The notes below the pieces were generated by a model. That model ran no database searches. It was not told where the DNA came from and saw nothing but the letters and a program-made list of their open reading frames with translations. From NCBI GenBank assembly GCA_031285215.1, contig JAITWQ010000022.1:1-11119 (forward strand): a stretch of DNA of 11,119 nucleotides. The letters are read 5' to 3'. The number at the start of each line of letters is the position of its first letter. Within the stretch, counting starts at the first letter, position 1. The position numbers and the translations under genes were made by a program. The DNA is from Syntrophobacterales bacterium (GTDB lineage: Bacteria; Desulfobacterota; Syntrophia; Syntrophales; JAAYKM01). Of the stretch, positions 1 to 6,751 are shown one piece after another.

Positions 1-77
1 AGGGAACGACCTTTTATGTGAAAATGCCTCTGAATATGGGAGTAGAAACAGAAAATGGCGAGAATACTGATTGTTGA
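1..77 (+). CDS. Sensor histidine kinase, C-terminal end only (partial)
   Basis: An open frame starting at base 3 reads GTTFYVKMPLNMGVETENGE and a few more residues, then stops at TGA 75-77. The GTTFxVxMPL stretch is the usual end of a histidine kinase ATPase domain (G2-box region and last strand). The gene enters from outside the window, so its sensor region cannot be seen. It overlaps the start of the following response regulator by 23 bases, the usual arrangement for a cognate kinase and regulator pair that is translationally coupled. Only about 24 residues are visible, so the assignment rests on this short motif and on the neighbour. Confidence 0.75.
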   Translation, partial: GTTFYVKMPLNMGVETENGENTDC

Positions 78-1422
78 CGATGATAAGGGAATCAGAGAAA
101 TTCTTGAAATAGCGCTTTCGCAGGAAGGATATGATGTTGTGTCGGCGCCGGACGGCATGAAAGCTTTGGCCAGATGCCGCAACACGCGTTTTGACCTCAT
201 TATTACTGATCTGAAAATGCCGAAAATGGATGGCATTGAGTTCATGAAAGCGCTGAAAGAAATCTCTCCGGAATCCCTGATCATTTTGATGACGGCCTAT
301 GCCTCCAAAGAATCGGCTTTGCAGGCCATGCACGAGGGGGCCTACGATTATCTGGAAAAGACTTTTGATATTGACCATTTAAAAACCCTTGTCCGGGACG
401 CCCTGAAAAAGCGGGGCATAAAGAAGGGCGATCTTGAGTTTCTTAATGAAATCAAAGAATCAGCCTCCTTTATGGGCATGATCGGCAAAAGCCGCAATAT
501 GCAGAAGGTCTTTGAAACGATTCGCAAGGTGTCGTCCACCATGACCCATGTCATGATTTCAGGGGAGAGCGGTACAGGTAAAGAGCTTGTCGCCCGAGCC
601 GTTCACGACAGCAGCCCCCAGGTAAACAGGCCTTTTGTCGCCATCAACTGCGGCGGCATCCCCGAAAATCTGCTGGAAAGCGAATTGTTTGGCTACATGA
701 AGGGTTCCTTTACGGGAGCCCATGCGGATAAGCCGGGTTTGTTTGAAGTGGGGCACAGAGGGACAATTTTTTTGGATGAAATCGCGGAATTGCCGCCCAT
801 GCTTCAGGTCAAACTTCTGCGCGCGGTACAGCAAAAGTCGTTTCGGCGGATAGGCGGAACGGAGGACATCAAAATTGACGCCCGTATTATTTCCGCGACG
901 AATAAGAATTTACTGGAAGGCGTGAAGAATAATACCTTCCGGGAAGATTTGTACTATCGCTTAAACGTGGTTCCTATTAATGTTCCGCCCCTGCGCGAAC
1001 GCCAGGAGGATATTCCCTTAATAACAAAGTTCCTGATTCAAAAATACTCCAAGGCCTTTGGTAAGGAGATTCGCAATATTTCGCCCTATGCCATGGAGCT
1101 GCTCATGACCTATCCCTTTCCAGGCAATGTCCGCGAACTGGAAAATATCATTGAACGCAGTATTGCCATGGAGTCGTCCAATATTATTCTGCCGGAAAAT
1201 TTGATCTTAAACAGTGATTTGCCGACGGCGGAACACACCTTCTCGCAGCTGGATATTCCTGATAAGGGCTTTGATCTGAATCATGAATTGGAAAAACTGG
1301 AAAAGGTTCTTATTGAAAAGGCTCTCCAGAAAACAGGCGGCTCTCGCAAAAAGACGGCGGATTTACTGGGGGTGACTATTGATTCCCTCCATTACCGCAT
1401 GGATAAGCTGAATATTCACTGA
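55..1422 (+). CDS. NtrC-family sigma-54-dependent response regulator (PilR-like)
   Basis: Activator of sigma-54 promoters, switched by phosphorylation from the overlapping kinase. Residues 1-120 are a receiver domain with acidic residues D8-D10, phosphoacceptor D52 (TDLKMP) and switch T80. Residues 140-370 are the AAA+ domain: Walker A GESGTGKE at 170-177, sigma-54 contact loop GSFTGA at 217-222 (a common variant of GAFTGA), Walker B FLDE at 239-242, arginine-finger region FREDLYYR at 295-302, and sensor II PGNVREL at 356-362. Residues 410-455 form a Fis-type helix-turn-helix ending in LLGVTIDSLHYRMDKL. Length is normal for the family. One oddity is K102-T103-F104 where the receiver fold usually has Lys-Pro-Phe. 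PilR is the closest family I recognise from the layout and C-terminus, but its target genes cannot be deduced, so no symbol is given. The start is ATG with a weak, distant GGGAG at 38-42, consistent with coupling to the kinase gene. Confidence 0.93.
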   Translation: MARILIVDDDKGIREILEIALSQEGYDVVSAPDGMKALARCRNTRFDLIITDLKMPKMDGIEFMKALKEISPESLIILMTAYASKESALQAMHEGAYDYLEKTFDIDHLKTLVRDALKKRGIKKGDLEFLNEIKESASFMGMIGKSRNMQKVFETIRKVSSTMTHVMISGESGTGKELVARAVHDSSPQVNRPFVAINCGGIPENLLESELFGYMKGSFTGAHADKPGLFEVGHRGTIFLDEIAELPPMLQVKLLRAVQQKSFRRIGGTEDIKIDARIISATNKNLLEGVKNNTFREDLYYRLNVVPINVPPLRERQEDIPLITKFLIQKYSKAFGKEIRNISPYAMELLMTYPFPGNVRELENIIERSIAMESSNIILPENLILNSDLPTAEHTFSQLDIPDKGFDLNHELEKLEKVLIEKALQKTGGSRKKTADLLGVTIDSLHYRMDKLNIH

Positions 1423-1447
1423 TCTTTGCAAAAGATAATCCGGCCTC

Positions 1448-1482
1448 TTCCCCGCCACACAGTCCATCCTGTGCCTGGGGAA
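1448..1482. other. Intergenic hairpin
   Basis: TTCCCC (1448-1453) can pair with GGGGAA (1477-1482), and CACAG (1458-1462) with CTGTG (1469-1473), giving a two-part stem with a small internal loop and a six-base terminal loop. No T-run follows it, so it is not a classic intrinsic terminator. It lies 26 bases after the regulator stop codon and may be a 3'-end stabilising structure or an upstream part of the termination region. Confidence 0.4.
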
Positions 1483-1510
1483 TATTGTCCGCGTCCTGCC
1501 ATAAAATAAG

Positions 1511-1542
1511 AAGAGCGTCAGCAAATCACGGGCGCTCTTTTT
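1511..1542 (+). terminator. Probable rho-independent terminator after the response regulator
   Basis: AAGAGCG (1511-1517) pairs perfectly with CGCTCTT (1533-1539). The stem can be extended inwards by a T-G and a C-G pair, leaving an 11-base loop. A run of five T (1538-1542) follows, the first two inside the stem. It lies about 90 bases after the regulator stop and before the next promoter, where a terminator would separate the two transcription units. Confidence 0.6.
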
Positions 1543-1607
1543 GTGTCTGCTGCACAAACGGACACATTATTCAGGGCATCCAATAACTATTTTTTTCAAG
1601 ACCCTTA

Positions 1608-1636
1608 TTGACAAACAAGGGAAGAATAACTATCTT
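1608..1636 (+). promoter_or_regulatory. Sigma-70-like promoter for the sigma region 4 protein
   Basis: A perfect TTGACA at 1608-1613 is followed after 17 bases by TATCTT at 1631-1636. Transcription would start near 1643 and leave a leader of about 43 bases before the GTG at 1686. The -35 box sits between short inverted arms CCCTT (1602-1606) and AAGGG (1617-1621), which might serve as a binding site. The TTG of the -35 box is also an in-frame possible start codon for the downstream gene, but it lacks a ribosome binding site. Confidence 0.55.
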
Positions 1637-1672
1637 TTTCCAGTTTATTGTTTGTTCCAAACACTTGCTCAC

Positions 1673-1678
1673 AGAGGA
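1673..1678 (+). promoter_or_regulatory. Ribosome binding site that sets a GTG start
   Basis: AGAGGA lies seven bases before GTG 1686-1688 and is the only good Shine-Dalgarno match in front of this reading frame. It supports the 98-residue form over the longer one starting with TTG at 1608. Confidence 0.65.
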
Positions 1679-1685
1679 TAAAACC

Positions 1686-1982
1686 GTGGAAAAAAACTAC
1701 TCCCTCCGCAATCTTTATAAATGTAAAAAATATGGGCATCTCATTGAAGATGAATGTAAATACGACTCGTGCGAATGGCGTATAAAAAGCGAAAATTTTC
1801 TGAACTGCACCTGGATCGCCTGCATATACGGCCCCTTCACGTTGGAGGAAGTTGGTGAAATGATGGGCGTCACACGGGAAAGGATCCGCCAGATTGAGGC
1901 CAAGGCGCTCAAAAAGCTGCAGCACAAAAAAAGACGCGATCAGCTTCGCGATTTTGCCTTATCTAATGAATGGGATATCTGA
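1686..1982 (+). CDS. Small sigma-70 region 4 (helix-turn-helix) protein with a cysteine-rich N-terminus
   Basis: A 98-residue protein read from the GTG start. Residues 50-80 ([20 protein letters not shown] and onward to KALKKLQ) closely match region 4.2 of primary sigma factors, the helix-turn-helix that reads the -35 element. Regions 1 to 3, including the core-binding and -10-melting parts, are absent, so it cannot act as a full sigma factor. The N-terminal half contains five cysteines (C13, C24, C29, C41, C46), with tryptophans at 31 and 43, and could bind a metal or be redox-sensitive; this is inference. Similar stand-alone proteins occur, to my knowledge, in deltaproteobacteria, with no role I can name. 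The gene has its own promoter, is preceded by a terminator, and ends seven bases from the convergent stop of the crotonase gene. It is likely a DNA-binding or RNA-polymerase-associated regulator. Confidence 0.8.
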   Translation: MEKNYSLRNLYKCKKYGHLIEDECKYDSCEWRIKSENFLNCTWIACIYGPFTLEEVGEMMGVTRERIRQIEAKALKKLQHKKRRDQLRDFALSNEWDI

Positions 1983-1989
1983 TTTTTTG

Positions 1990-2772
1990 TCAGAGTCTGC
2001 GCTTGCGTTTTCTCATATCTTCGGCAAGGAGAAAATCACGCATATAATTTCTTCTCTCCGGCCTGGCGAACAAGAAGGAGCTTAATTCAAATTCCAGGGC
2101 CAGGGTCGAGTTCAAATCCATCTGGAGTGCTGCATTAGAGGTTTTCTTGATCACTTCGATGGCTTTGGCCGATCGTTTGGAAATTTCTCTGGCCATATCT
2201 TCCGCCTCTTCCATCAACCGCTCCGGTGGAGTTACTTTGTTGATTAAACCAATTCTCAGCGCTTCATTGGCAGGAATAGGCTCCCCCAGCAGAGCTATTT
2301 CTTTGGCTTTGGCAATACCGACGCGTCTTTGGAGAGGACTGAGCAAGGGATTCATCCCAAACCGCAGTTCAGGATGACTGAAGATCGCCGTTTCCGACGC
2401 GGCAATCAGATCACAGGAAACAGCCAAGTTAAGTCCGCCGCCAATGGCAAGGCCGCTTACGGCGGCGATAACAGGTCTGGGAAAAAAGATTATCTGGCGC
2501 AGACAGGTGTGTATGGAATCAAAATACAATTCCACTTCCGCCTCCCGCAAAGCGGTCATTTCCTTAATATCACCGCCGGAAGAAAAGGTAAAATCACCGC
2601 CCGTTAAAACGACCGCTTTCAGGGCCGGCATAGTCTCCAGCTGCTGAAAACAACTTGTCAGCTCTTCCCGCATACTGCGGGACAGGGCGTTCAATTCCCC
2701 GGGGCGGTTCAGCGTAACAACAACATAATTTTCGCTCTTCTGCTCCAGGAGAATGGTCTTGTAAGATGTCAT
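1990..2772 (-). CDS. Enoyl-CoA hydratase/isomerase (crotonase) family protein
   Basis: A 260-residue crotonase-fold protein, the usual length. Family members act on acyl-CoA thioesters, typically hydrating trans-2-enoyl-CoA in fatty or aromatic acid breakdown. Visible features are FSSGGDIKEM (63-72) and AAVSGLAIGGGLNLAVSCD (103-121), which form the CoA-binding and oxyanion-hole regions. E135 in SHPELRFGM and E158 in AKAKEIALLG align with the two catalytic glutamates of classical hydratases, so hydratase chemistry is plausible. The segment between them reads NPLLSPLQRRVG and is about three residues shorter than the usual glycine-rich PGAGGTQRL loop, so the exact substrate is uncertain and isomerase activity is possible. 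The start is ATG, with AAGGGG (2784-2789) eleven bases upstream. It is the last gene of the minus-strand block, 111 bases after sppA, and may be cotranscribed with it. Confidence 0.85.
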   Translation of the reverse strand: MTSYKTILLEQKSENYVVVTLNRPGELNALSRSMREELTSCFQQLETMPALKAVVLTGGDFTFSSGGDIKEMTALREAEVELYFDSIHTCLRQIIFFPRPVIAAVSGLAIGGGLNLAVSCDLIAASETAIFSHPELRFGMNPLLSPLQRRVGIAKAKEIALLGEPIPANEALRIGLINKVTPPERLMEEAEDMAREISKRSAKAIEVIKKTSNAALQMDLNSTLALEFELSSFLFARPERRNYMRDFLLAEDMRKRKRRL

Positions 2773-2817
2773 ATGCAGTTACGCCCCTTAAAACCGGCAA
2801 GGCCATCCTTTTCCCGC

Positions 2818-2856
2818 TGGTAAAACCGCGCCGATAATTCCTTCAGCATTTTACCA
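2818..2856. repeat. Inverted repeat between sppA and the crotonase gene
   Basis: TGGTAAAA (2818-2825) and TTTTACCA (2849-2856) are perfect 8-base inverted arms around a 23-base spacer. It lies in the 111-base gap between two minus-strand genes. It lacks a G/C-rich stem, so termination is unlikely; it may be an operator-like site or chance. Confidence 0.3.
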
Positions 2857-2883
2857 CTTTTCCGGAAGGTAACTCATTGTGTG

Positions 2884-3786
2884 TCAGGGAATCACTTCCT
2901 GCTCAGGATAATAAAGAAATTTCAATCCACCCATGTCCTGCGCGTTCTGCAATAAATCATTTTTGATTCTATTGGCGAGGCTGCCCAACAAAAAATCAAG
3001 GAAAAGGCTCTTCCTGCGTTCGGCATATATAATATCAGGATTCTCAGGCAAGCCGGCTAATTTTGCCGCGATACGCACCGCATCCTGCTGCGTTCCCAAA
3101 GAATCAATCAGCTTCAGTTTCAGCGCCTGCCGCCCCGTTAAGATGCGCCCGTCCGCAATTTGTTTGAGCTTTTCCATGCTGATTTTTCTGCGCACCGAAA
3201 TTACCTCCAGAAGCTGCTCATAAACATCATCAACCAACTCCTGAAGCAGGATACGCTCCTCTTCTGTCATATCGCGCATTGACGAGCCGATATCCTTATA
3301 CTTGCCGCTCTTCACCACCGAAGAGTGAACGCCTATCTTTTTCATCAATTCCTGAATATCGGTGAAGTGCATGACGGCAGAGATACTGCCCGTTACCGTT
3401 CCCGGATTCGCCACAATCTGTTCGGCCCCACAGGCAATGAGGTATCCGCCGGAGGCGGCAACTGAACCCATTGAGGCCACCACTTTCTTTTGCTTTCCTG
3501 CGGCCAGTATGGCCTCATAAATCTCCTGGCTTGGCGCTACGCCGCCGCCAACCGAATCAATCCGCACAACAATGGCTTTGACGCGGTCGTCCTTGGTCAA
3601 ATCGCTAAGCTGGCGCACAATTTCTTCGGAGTTGCCGATGGCTCCCTCAACCTTAACAATGGCCAGTTTTTTTTCCGAGGCAAGGGAATATTTTCCGCCT
3701 CCCAGGAGAACCTTCATGAGGATTAAAGCAACAATCCCAACAACAAATAAAAGAAGGACGCCCAAAAGCATGGAATGCTTTTTCAT
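2884..3786 (-). CDS. sppA: Signal peptide peptidase SppA, small type
   Basis: A membrane-anchored serine protease of peptidase family S49 that degrades signal peptides released after secretion. Residues 1-6 are short and basic, 7-28 form one hydrophobic membrane segment, and the remainder should lie outside the cytoplasmic membrane. The protease domain follows: RIDSVGGGVAPSQEI at 75-89, nucleophile S112 in GSVAASGGYLIA (107-118), and K164 in SGKYKDIGSS (160-169), the expected lysine of the Ser-Lys dyad. MTEEER follows at 173-178 as in relatives. At 300 residues it is the single-domain form, unlike the tandem 67-kDa E. coli enzyme. The ATG is preceded by AGGAGA (3792-3797) at five bases. It lies 58 bases after rpsA, a neighbour order common in deltaproteobacteria. 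GSSM where GSP is more usual is a mild deviation. Confidence 0.93.
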   Translation of the reverse strand: MKKHSMLLGVLLLFVVGIVALILMKVLLGGGKYSLASEKKLAIVKVEGAIGNSEEIVRQLSDLTKDDRVKAIVVRIDSVGGGVAPSQEIYEAILAAGKQKKVVASMGSVAASGGYLIACGAEQIVANPGTVTGSISAVMHFTDIQELMKKIGVHSSVVKSGKYKDIGSSMRDMTEEERILLQELVDDVYEQLLEVISVRRKISMEKLKQIADGRILTGRQALKLKLIDSLGTQQDAVRIAAKLAGLPENPDIIYAERRKSLFLDFLLGSLANRIKNDLLQNAQDMGGLKFLYYPEQEVIP

Positions 3787-3844
3787 CTGACTCTCCTGTT
3801 TCCCGCCATAATATTTCCCCGCAAGAAATCTTACTTACGCTGTC

Positions 3845-5590
3845 TTATTCCGTTTCCCCGATTTTCATGTCGGCCAGGGCGTCGCTTAAAGTCGAGGAGA
3901 CCCTCTCCTTGTTGTTCAGATACTGATTGGTGCGATCAGTCTCCGGAGGCTCTTCACTGCCGTCTTTGATGCTCAGGCGTATCTTACGTTCTTTTGTATC
4001 AATATTTTTGACCGTCGCGTTCACCATATCTCCTAATTTATGGGATTCCGGCGGCGTTTTCCCTCGTTTCGGCCCCAGCTCGGAAATATGAACCAGTCCC
4101 TCAATACCCTCTTCAATTTCCACAAACATGCCAAAATCGGTAATGTTCGTAATTTTACCGCTGATAATGGAACCAACGGGATAATTCTTTTCCAGCACTT
4201 CCCAGGGATCGCTTTCCAGCTGTTTGATGCCCAGAGAAAATTTCTCATTGCCCGGATCAATTCCCAAAACAACCGCTTCTATGGTCTGCCCCTTCTTGTA
4301 AAGTTCCGAAGGATGAACCACGCGATGCCGCCAGGAAATATCCGAAACATGGATCAGGCCGTCAATGCCTTCCTCAACGCCGACAAAGATGCCAAAATTG
4401 GTAATGTTGCGGATCACGCCCTTTAACACGCTGCCATCGGGGTATTTTTGCTTCAAAGATTCCCACGGGTTAACCGTCGTCTGCTTGAGTCCCAAAGAAA
4501 TACGTTTCTGTTCGGAATTTACATCAAGAACCATGACGTTGATCTCGTCTCCCAGAGACAAAACTTTCGACGGATGCTTGATCTCCCGCGTCCAGAACAT
4601 TTCCGAAATATGAACCAATCCTTCCACGCCCGGTTCCAGCTCGACAAACACGCCGTAATCGGCCAGATTCACAACCTTTCCGGAAACAATGGACCCGATG
4701 GGATAACGGGCGGAAATATTATTCCAGGGGTCATCCATCATCTGCTTGAGGCCCAGGGATACACGTTCCTTTTCGCGGTCAAAGGAGAGAATCTTTACCT
4801 TGATGGTATCGCCTTTGGAGAAAGAATCGGAAGGACGGGTTATCCTCCCCCAGGACATATCGGTTATATGCAGCAGACCATCCACGCCGCCCAGATCAAT
4901 GAAAATACCATAATCCGTGATATTTTTTATGATTCCCTCTACGATACTCCCCTCTTCCAGCCGTTCCATGGTGGATTTTTTCTCTTCTTCCCGTTCCGCT
5001 TCCAGAATGGCACGGCGGGAAAGAACGACATTATTTCTCTTACGGTCATATTTCAGAATGTTGAACATCAGTGACTGGCCGACATATTTATCCAGATCAC
5101 GCACCGGCCGGATATCCACCTGAGAGCCGGGCAAAAAGGCCGGAATACCGATATCAACGGAAAGGCCTCCCTTAACCCGCTCAATCACCATTCCCTTGAT
5201 CAGGCCGTTTTGTCCGAAAATTTCCTTGATTTCATCCCATATTTTCAGTTTTGCCGCTTTATCTTTCGACAGGATCAGGTTTCCTTCCGCATCCCGCCTG
5301 TCCACAAGTATTTCAATCTCGTCCCCTACCTGAAACGAGATATTACCGTCTGCATCTTTTAACTCTTTGATCGGAATATGGCCCTCCGTCTTCCAGCCGA
5401 CATCGACCATCACTACATCATTGGTAATCTGTACGATTGTCCCTGTTACGATCTCGCCAAACTGAACATTCTGGAGACTTTGCTCGTACAACTCACCGAA
5501 ATCCATTGATTCTTCGCTGGCATTTCCCGATGCTTCGTCAATACCGGTTTCGTCGCCTTCTTGTGAAATTAAGTTGTTATCGTTAACCAT
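3845..5590 (-). CDS. rpsA: 30S ribosomal protein S1
   Basis: Binds mRNA leaders and brings them to the 30S subunit for initiation. Starting at the ATG complementary to 5588-5590, the protein has 581 residues. It contains six S1 (OB-fold) repeats at about 43-110, 128-194, 213-282, 298-369, 385-456 and 472-543. Repeats 3 to 6 carry the recognisable DYGIF, DYGVF, NFGIF and DFGMF signatures, followed by GLLHI, GLVHIS and similar strands. An acidic, low-complexity head (1-42) and a hydrophilic tail (544-581) flank them. Length and repeat number match full-length S1 (557 residues in E. coli). The start was chosen because GGAGG (5595-5599) lies four bases upstream; an ATG eleven codons earlier lies upstream of this site and would encode an unconserved MRQKYDGSGGN extension. 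Its place between cmk and sppA is a conserved arrangement. Confidence 0.96.
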   Translation of the reverse strand: MVNDNNLISQEGDETGIDEASGNASEESMDFGELYEQSLQNVQFGEIVTGTIVQITNDVVMVDVGWKTEGHIPIKELKDADGNISFQVGDEIEILVDRRDAEGNLILSKDKAAKLKIWDEIKEIFGQNGLIKGMVIERVKGGLSVDIGIPAFLPGSQVDIRPVRDLDKYVGQSLMFNILKYDRKRNNVVLSRRAILEAEREEEKKSTMERLEEGSIVEGIIKNITDYGIFIDLGGVDGLLHITDMSWGRITRPSDSFSKGDTIKVKILSFDREKERVSLGLKQMMDDPWNNISARYPIGSIVSGKVVNLADYGVFVELEPGVEGLVHISEMFWTREIKHPSKVLSLGDEINVMVLDVNSEQKRISLGLKQTTVNPWESLKQKYPDGSVLKGVIRNITNFGIFVGVEEGIDGLIHVSDISWRHRVVHPSELYKKGQTIEAVVLGIDPGNEKFSLGIKQLESDPWEVLEKNYPVGSIISGKITNITDFGMFVEIEEGIEGLVHISELGPKRGKTPPESHKLGDMVNATVKNIDTKERKIRLSIKDGSEEPPETDRTNQYLNNKERVSSTLSDALADMKIGETE

Positions 5591-5594
5591 GTTT

Positions 5595-5599
5595 CCTCC
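5595..5599 (-). promoter_or_regulatory. rpsA ribosome binding site
   Basis: On the minus strand GGAGG is followed by AAAC and then the ATG at 5590. It decides the shorter start of S1; the earlier in-frame ATG at 5623 has no comparable site. Confidence 0.7.
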
Positions 5600-5657
5600 G
5601 CTCCCATCATATTTTTGTCGCACCGCAAAAAACGAGACAGACTACCATAACGAAGAT

Positions 5658-5685
5658 AAAATAGCAAGCATCTATTAACTGTCAG
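5658..5685 (-). promoter_or_regulatory. Candidate rpsA promoter
   Basis: Read on the minus strand, CTGACA (5685-5680) and TATTTT (5663-5658) are separated by 16 bases, with five of six and four of six matches to sigma-70 hexamers. A start near 5651 would give a leader of about 60 bases before rpsA. An overlapping alternative, TTGATA with TAATAG, lies just upstream. It sits in the 165-base gap after cmk, the widest gap within the minus-strand block, so a dedicated promoter for S1 is plausible. Confidence 0.35.
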
Positions 5686-5755
5686 TCACAGGTTATCAAT
5701 GTGTCCGGGAAGGGCGGCAATTTGAGCGCAGGTGACCGCAAAGGCGTGCAATCCT

Positions 5756-6445
5756 CTATTTGCGCCCGTTTTCTGGGGCGCCCCGGCGTAAAACCGCATT
5801 GATCGCCAGGAGAACATCGGCAATGGTCATCAAAGATGAATCAATCACATGGGCGCCATCCGGTACGCGCAAGGGGGCCGCGGCCCGTTCCATGTCCTGT
5901 TTATCCCGCAGCATAATCCCCTTTCTGATGGTCTCATAATCAACCTTTTCCTTTTGGGCGGCAAGTTCGCCGTAACGGCGGTTAGCCCGCTCTTCTGCGG
6001 AGGCATGAAGATAAAATTTAAAATCGGCATGAGGAAAGACAACGGCTCCCATATCGCGCCCTTCCGCCACGACGCCGCCATCACAGGCGCATTCCCGCTG
6101 GATGGGCAGCAGTGCCTCACGAACAACGGGGAGGGCGGAAATGGTTGAGGCCATCATGGCGACTTCCTCCGTTCTGATTTTCGCGCTTACGTCTTCCTGA
6201 TCCAGAAAAACGCGCAGGTCGTTCCCCTGCCGGCGCAGATCAATTTTTGTATTCCCAAGGAATGTCTTAAATTCTCCCATATCCGCCGTTAATTTTGCGG
6301 CAATCATTTTACAGGCCACCGCCCGGTATAAGGCCCCCGTATCCAGATAAAGAAATTCCCATTCCTGCGCCAGTAAACGGGCAACGGTACTTTTTCCCGA
6401 CCCCGCCGGCCCGTCAATGGTGATGATCCATTTTTTTCCACTCAT
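5756..6445 (-). CDS. cmk: Cytidylate (CMP/dCMP) kinase
   Basis: Phosphorylates CMP and dCMP to the diphosphates with ATP, part of pyrimidine nucleotide recycling in the cytoplasm. The P-loop GPAGSGKST is at 12-20, followed by LDTGALYRAVA (34-44), the conserved nucleotide-binding turn. VVAEGRDMGAVVFP at 125-138 is the family signature (usually EGRDIG), and RDKQD (180-184) with PLRVPDGAHVIDSS (191-204) is the expected C-terminal lid and CMP-binding region. The 229-residue length is normal for the monomeric bacterial enzyme. It is the first gene of the minus-strand block and is followed by rpsA, as in many proteobacteria. The region before its ATG lacks a convincing Shine-Dalgarno sequence; GGGACG nearby is weak. 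It is transcribed divergently from nrdD, another nucleotide metabolism gene. Confidence 0.95.
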   Translation of the reverse strand: MSGKKWIITIDGPAGSGKSTVARLLAQEWEFLYLDTGALYRAVACKMIAAKLTADMGEFKTFLGNTKIDLRRQGNDLRVFLDQEDVSAKIRTEEVAMMASTISALPVVREALLPIQRECACDGGVVAEGRDMGAVVFPHADFKFYLHASAEERANRRYGELAAQKEKVDYETIRKGIMLRDKQDMERAAAPLRVPDGAHVIDSSLMTIADVLLAINAVLRRGAPENGRK

Positions 6446-6544
6446 AGAAGCGTCCCGCCGTTTATGTTTTTTCGCAAAGGTTACAGGAAAAAGCCGGTAT
6501 GATCAAGGCGTTGCTTTTTTTCCACGGATGGAAATATTTTTTCA

Positions 6545-6574
6545 TTGACAAATCGTTTTACAATATCTTATAGC
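6545..6574 (+). promoter_or_regulatory. Sigma-70-like promoter of nrdDG
   Basis: Perfect TTGACA at 6545-6550 and TATAGC at 6569-6574, 18 bases apart. Transcription would begin around 6581, right at the first NrdR-like box. This is the best promoter match in front of nrdD. Confidence 0.5.
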
Positions 6575-6580
6575 CTTCAA

Positions 6581-6596
6581 AATCAACATATGGGGC
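6581..6596 (+). promoter_or_regulatory. Candidate NrdR box 1
   Basis: The core CAACATATGG (6584-6593) matches eight of ten positions of the central NrdR box pattern CwATATaTwG. The same ten bases recur exactly 32 bases downstream. NrdR is the zinc-finger/ATP-cone repressor of ribonucleotide reductase genes; its boxes usually occur in pairs about three helical turns apart. The box lies at the predicted transcription start, where binding would repress. Confidence 0.5.
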
Positions 6597-6612
6597 ATTA
6601 AGGTTATCCAAA

Positions 6613-6628
6613 ACACAACATATGGAAA
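6613..6628 (+). promoter_or_regulatory. Candidate NrdR box 2
   Basis: ACACAACATATGGAAA repeats the core CAACATATGG at 6616-6625 and also matches the left flank (ACAC) of the consensus box. The phase with box 1 is exactly 32 bases, which puts both on the same face of the helix. The right half departs from the consensus TGTG end. Confidence 0.5.
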
Positions 6629-6751
6629 AATCATCCCGGATAGAATGTCGAAACATCTTAGAATAACAGGAGCTTTTCCAGATTCATCAGCTGTTTTTAA
6701 CGAGAAATAAGATAAATAAAAATTCGAACAGGCGGAAATAAGAGGTAAATT

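Larger units (their letters stand above)
6446..6751. other. Divergent intergenic region between cmk and nrdD
   Basis: These 306 bases hold no convincing gene. The cmk side has short A/T tracts, including GGAAAAAGC (6486-6494) facing GCTTTTTTTCC (6513-6523), which could pair imperfectly, and no clear cmk promoter. The nrdD side has a good sigma-70-like promoter (6545-6574), the two NrdR-like boxes (6581-6628), and a leader of about 170 bases that ends with AGAGG (6741-6745), six bases before the nrdD ATG. Confidence 0.7.

Noticed and set aside
1363..1557. Minus-strand frame of 64 codons across the regulator 3' end
   Set aside because: It covers the regulator's helix-turn-helix codons and the terminator, and has no recognisable features.
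1608..1685. Longer 124-residue form of the sigma region 4 protein starting with TTG
   Set aside because: The TTG is the beginning of a perfect TTGACA promoter element and has no ribosome binding site; GTG at 1686 has one.
1978..1994. Small TCTGA/TCAGA hairpin between the convergent stop codons
   Set aside because: The five-base stem with a T-rich loop is too weak for a bidirectional terminator.
4448..5074. Open frame of 208 codons on the plus strand, opposite rpsA
   Set aside because: It is antisense to four S1 repeats and its internal similarity merely mirrors those repeats; it has no domain of its own.
5591..5623. N-terminal extension of S1 (MRQKYDGSGGN)
   Set aside because: These codons include the strong Shine-Dalgarno sequence of the ATG at 5590, and the extension is not S1-like.
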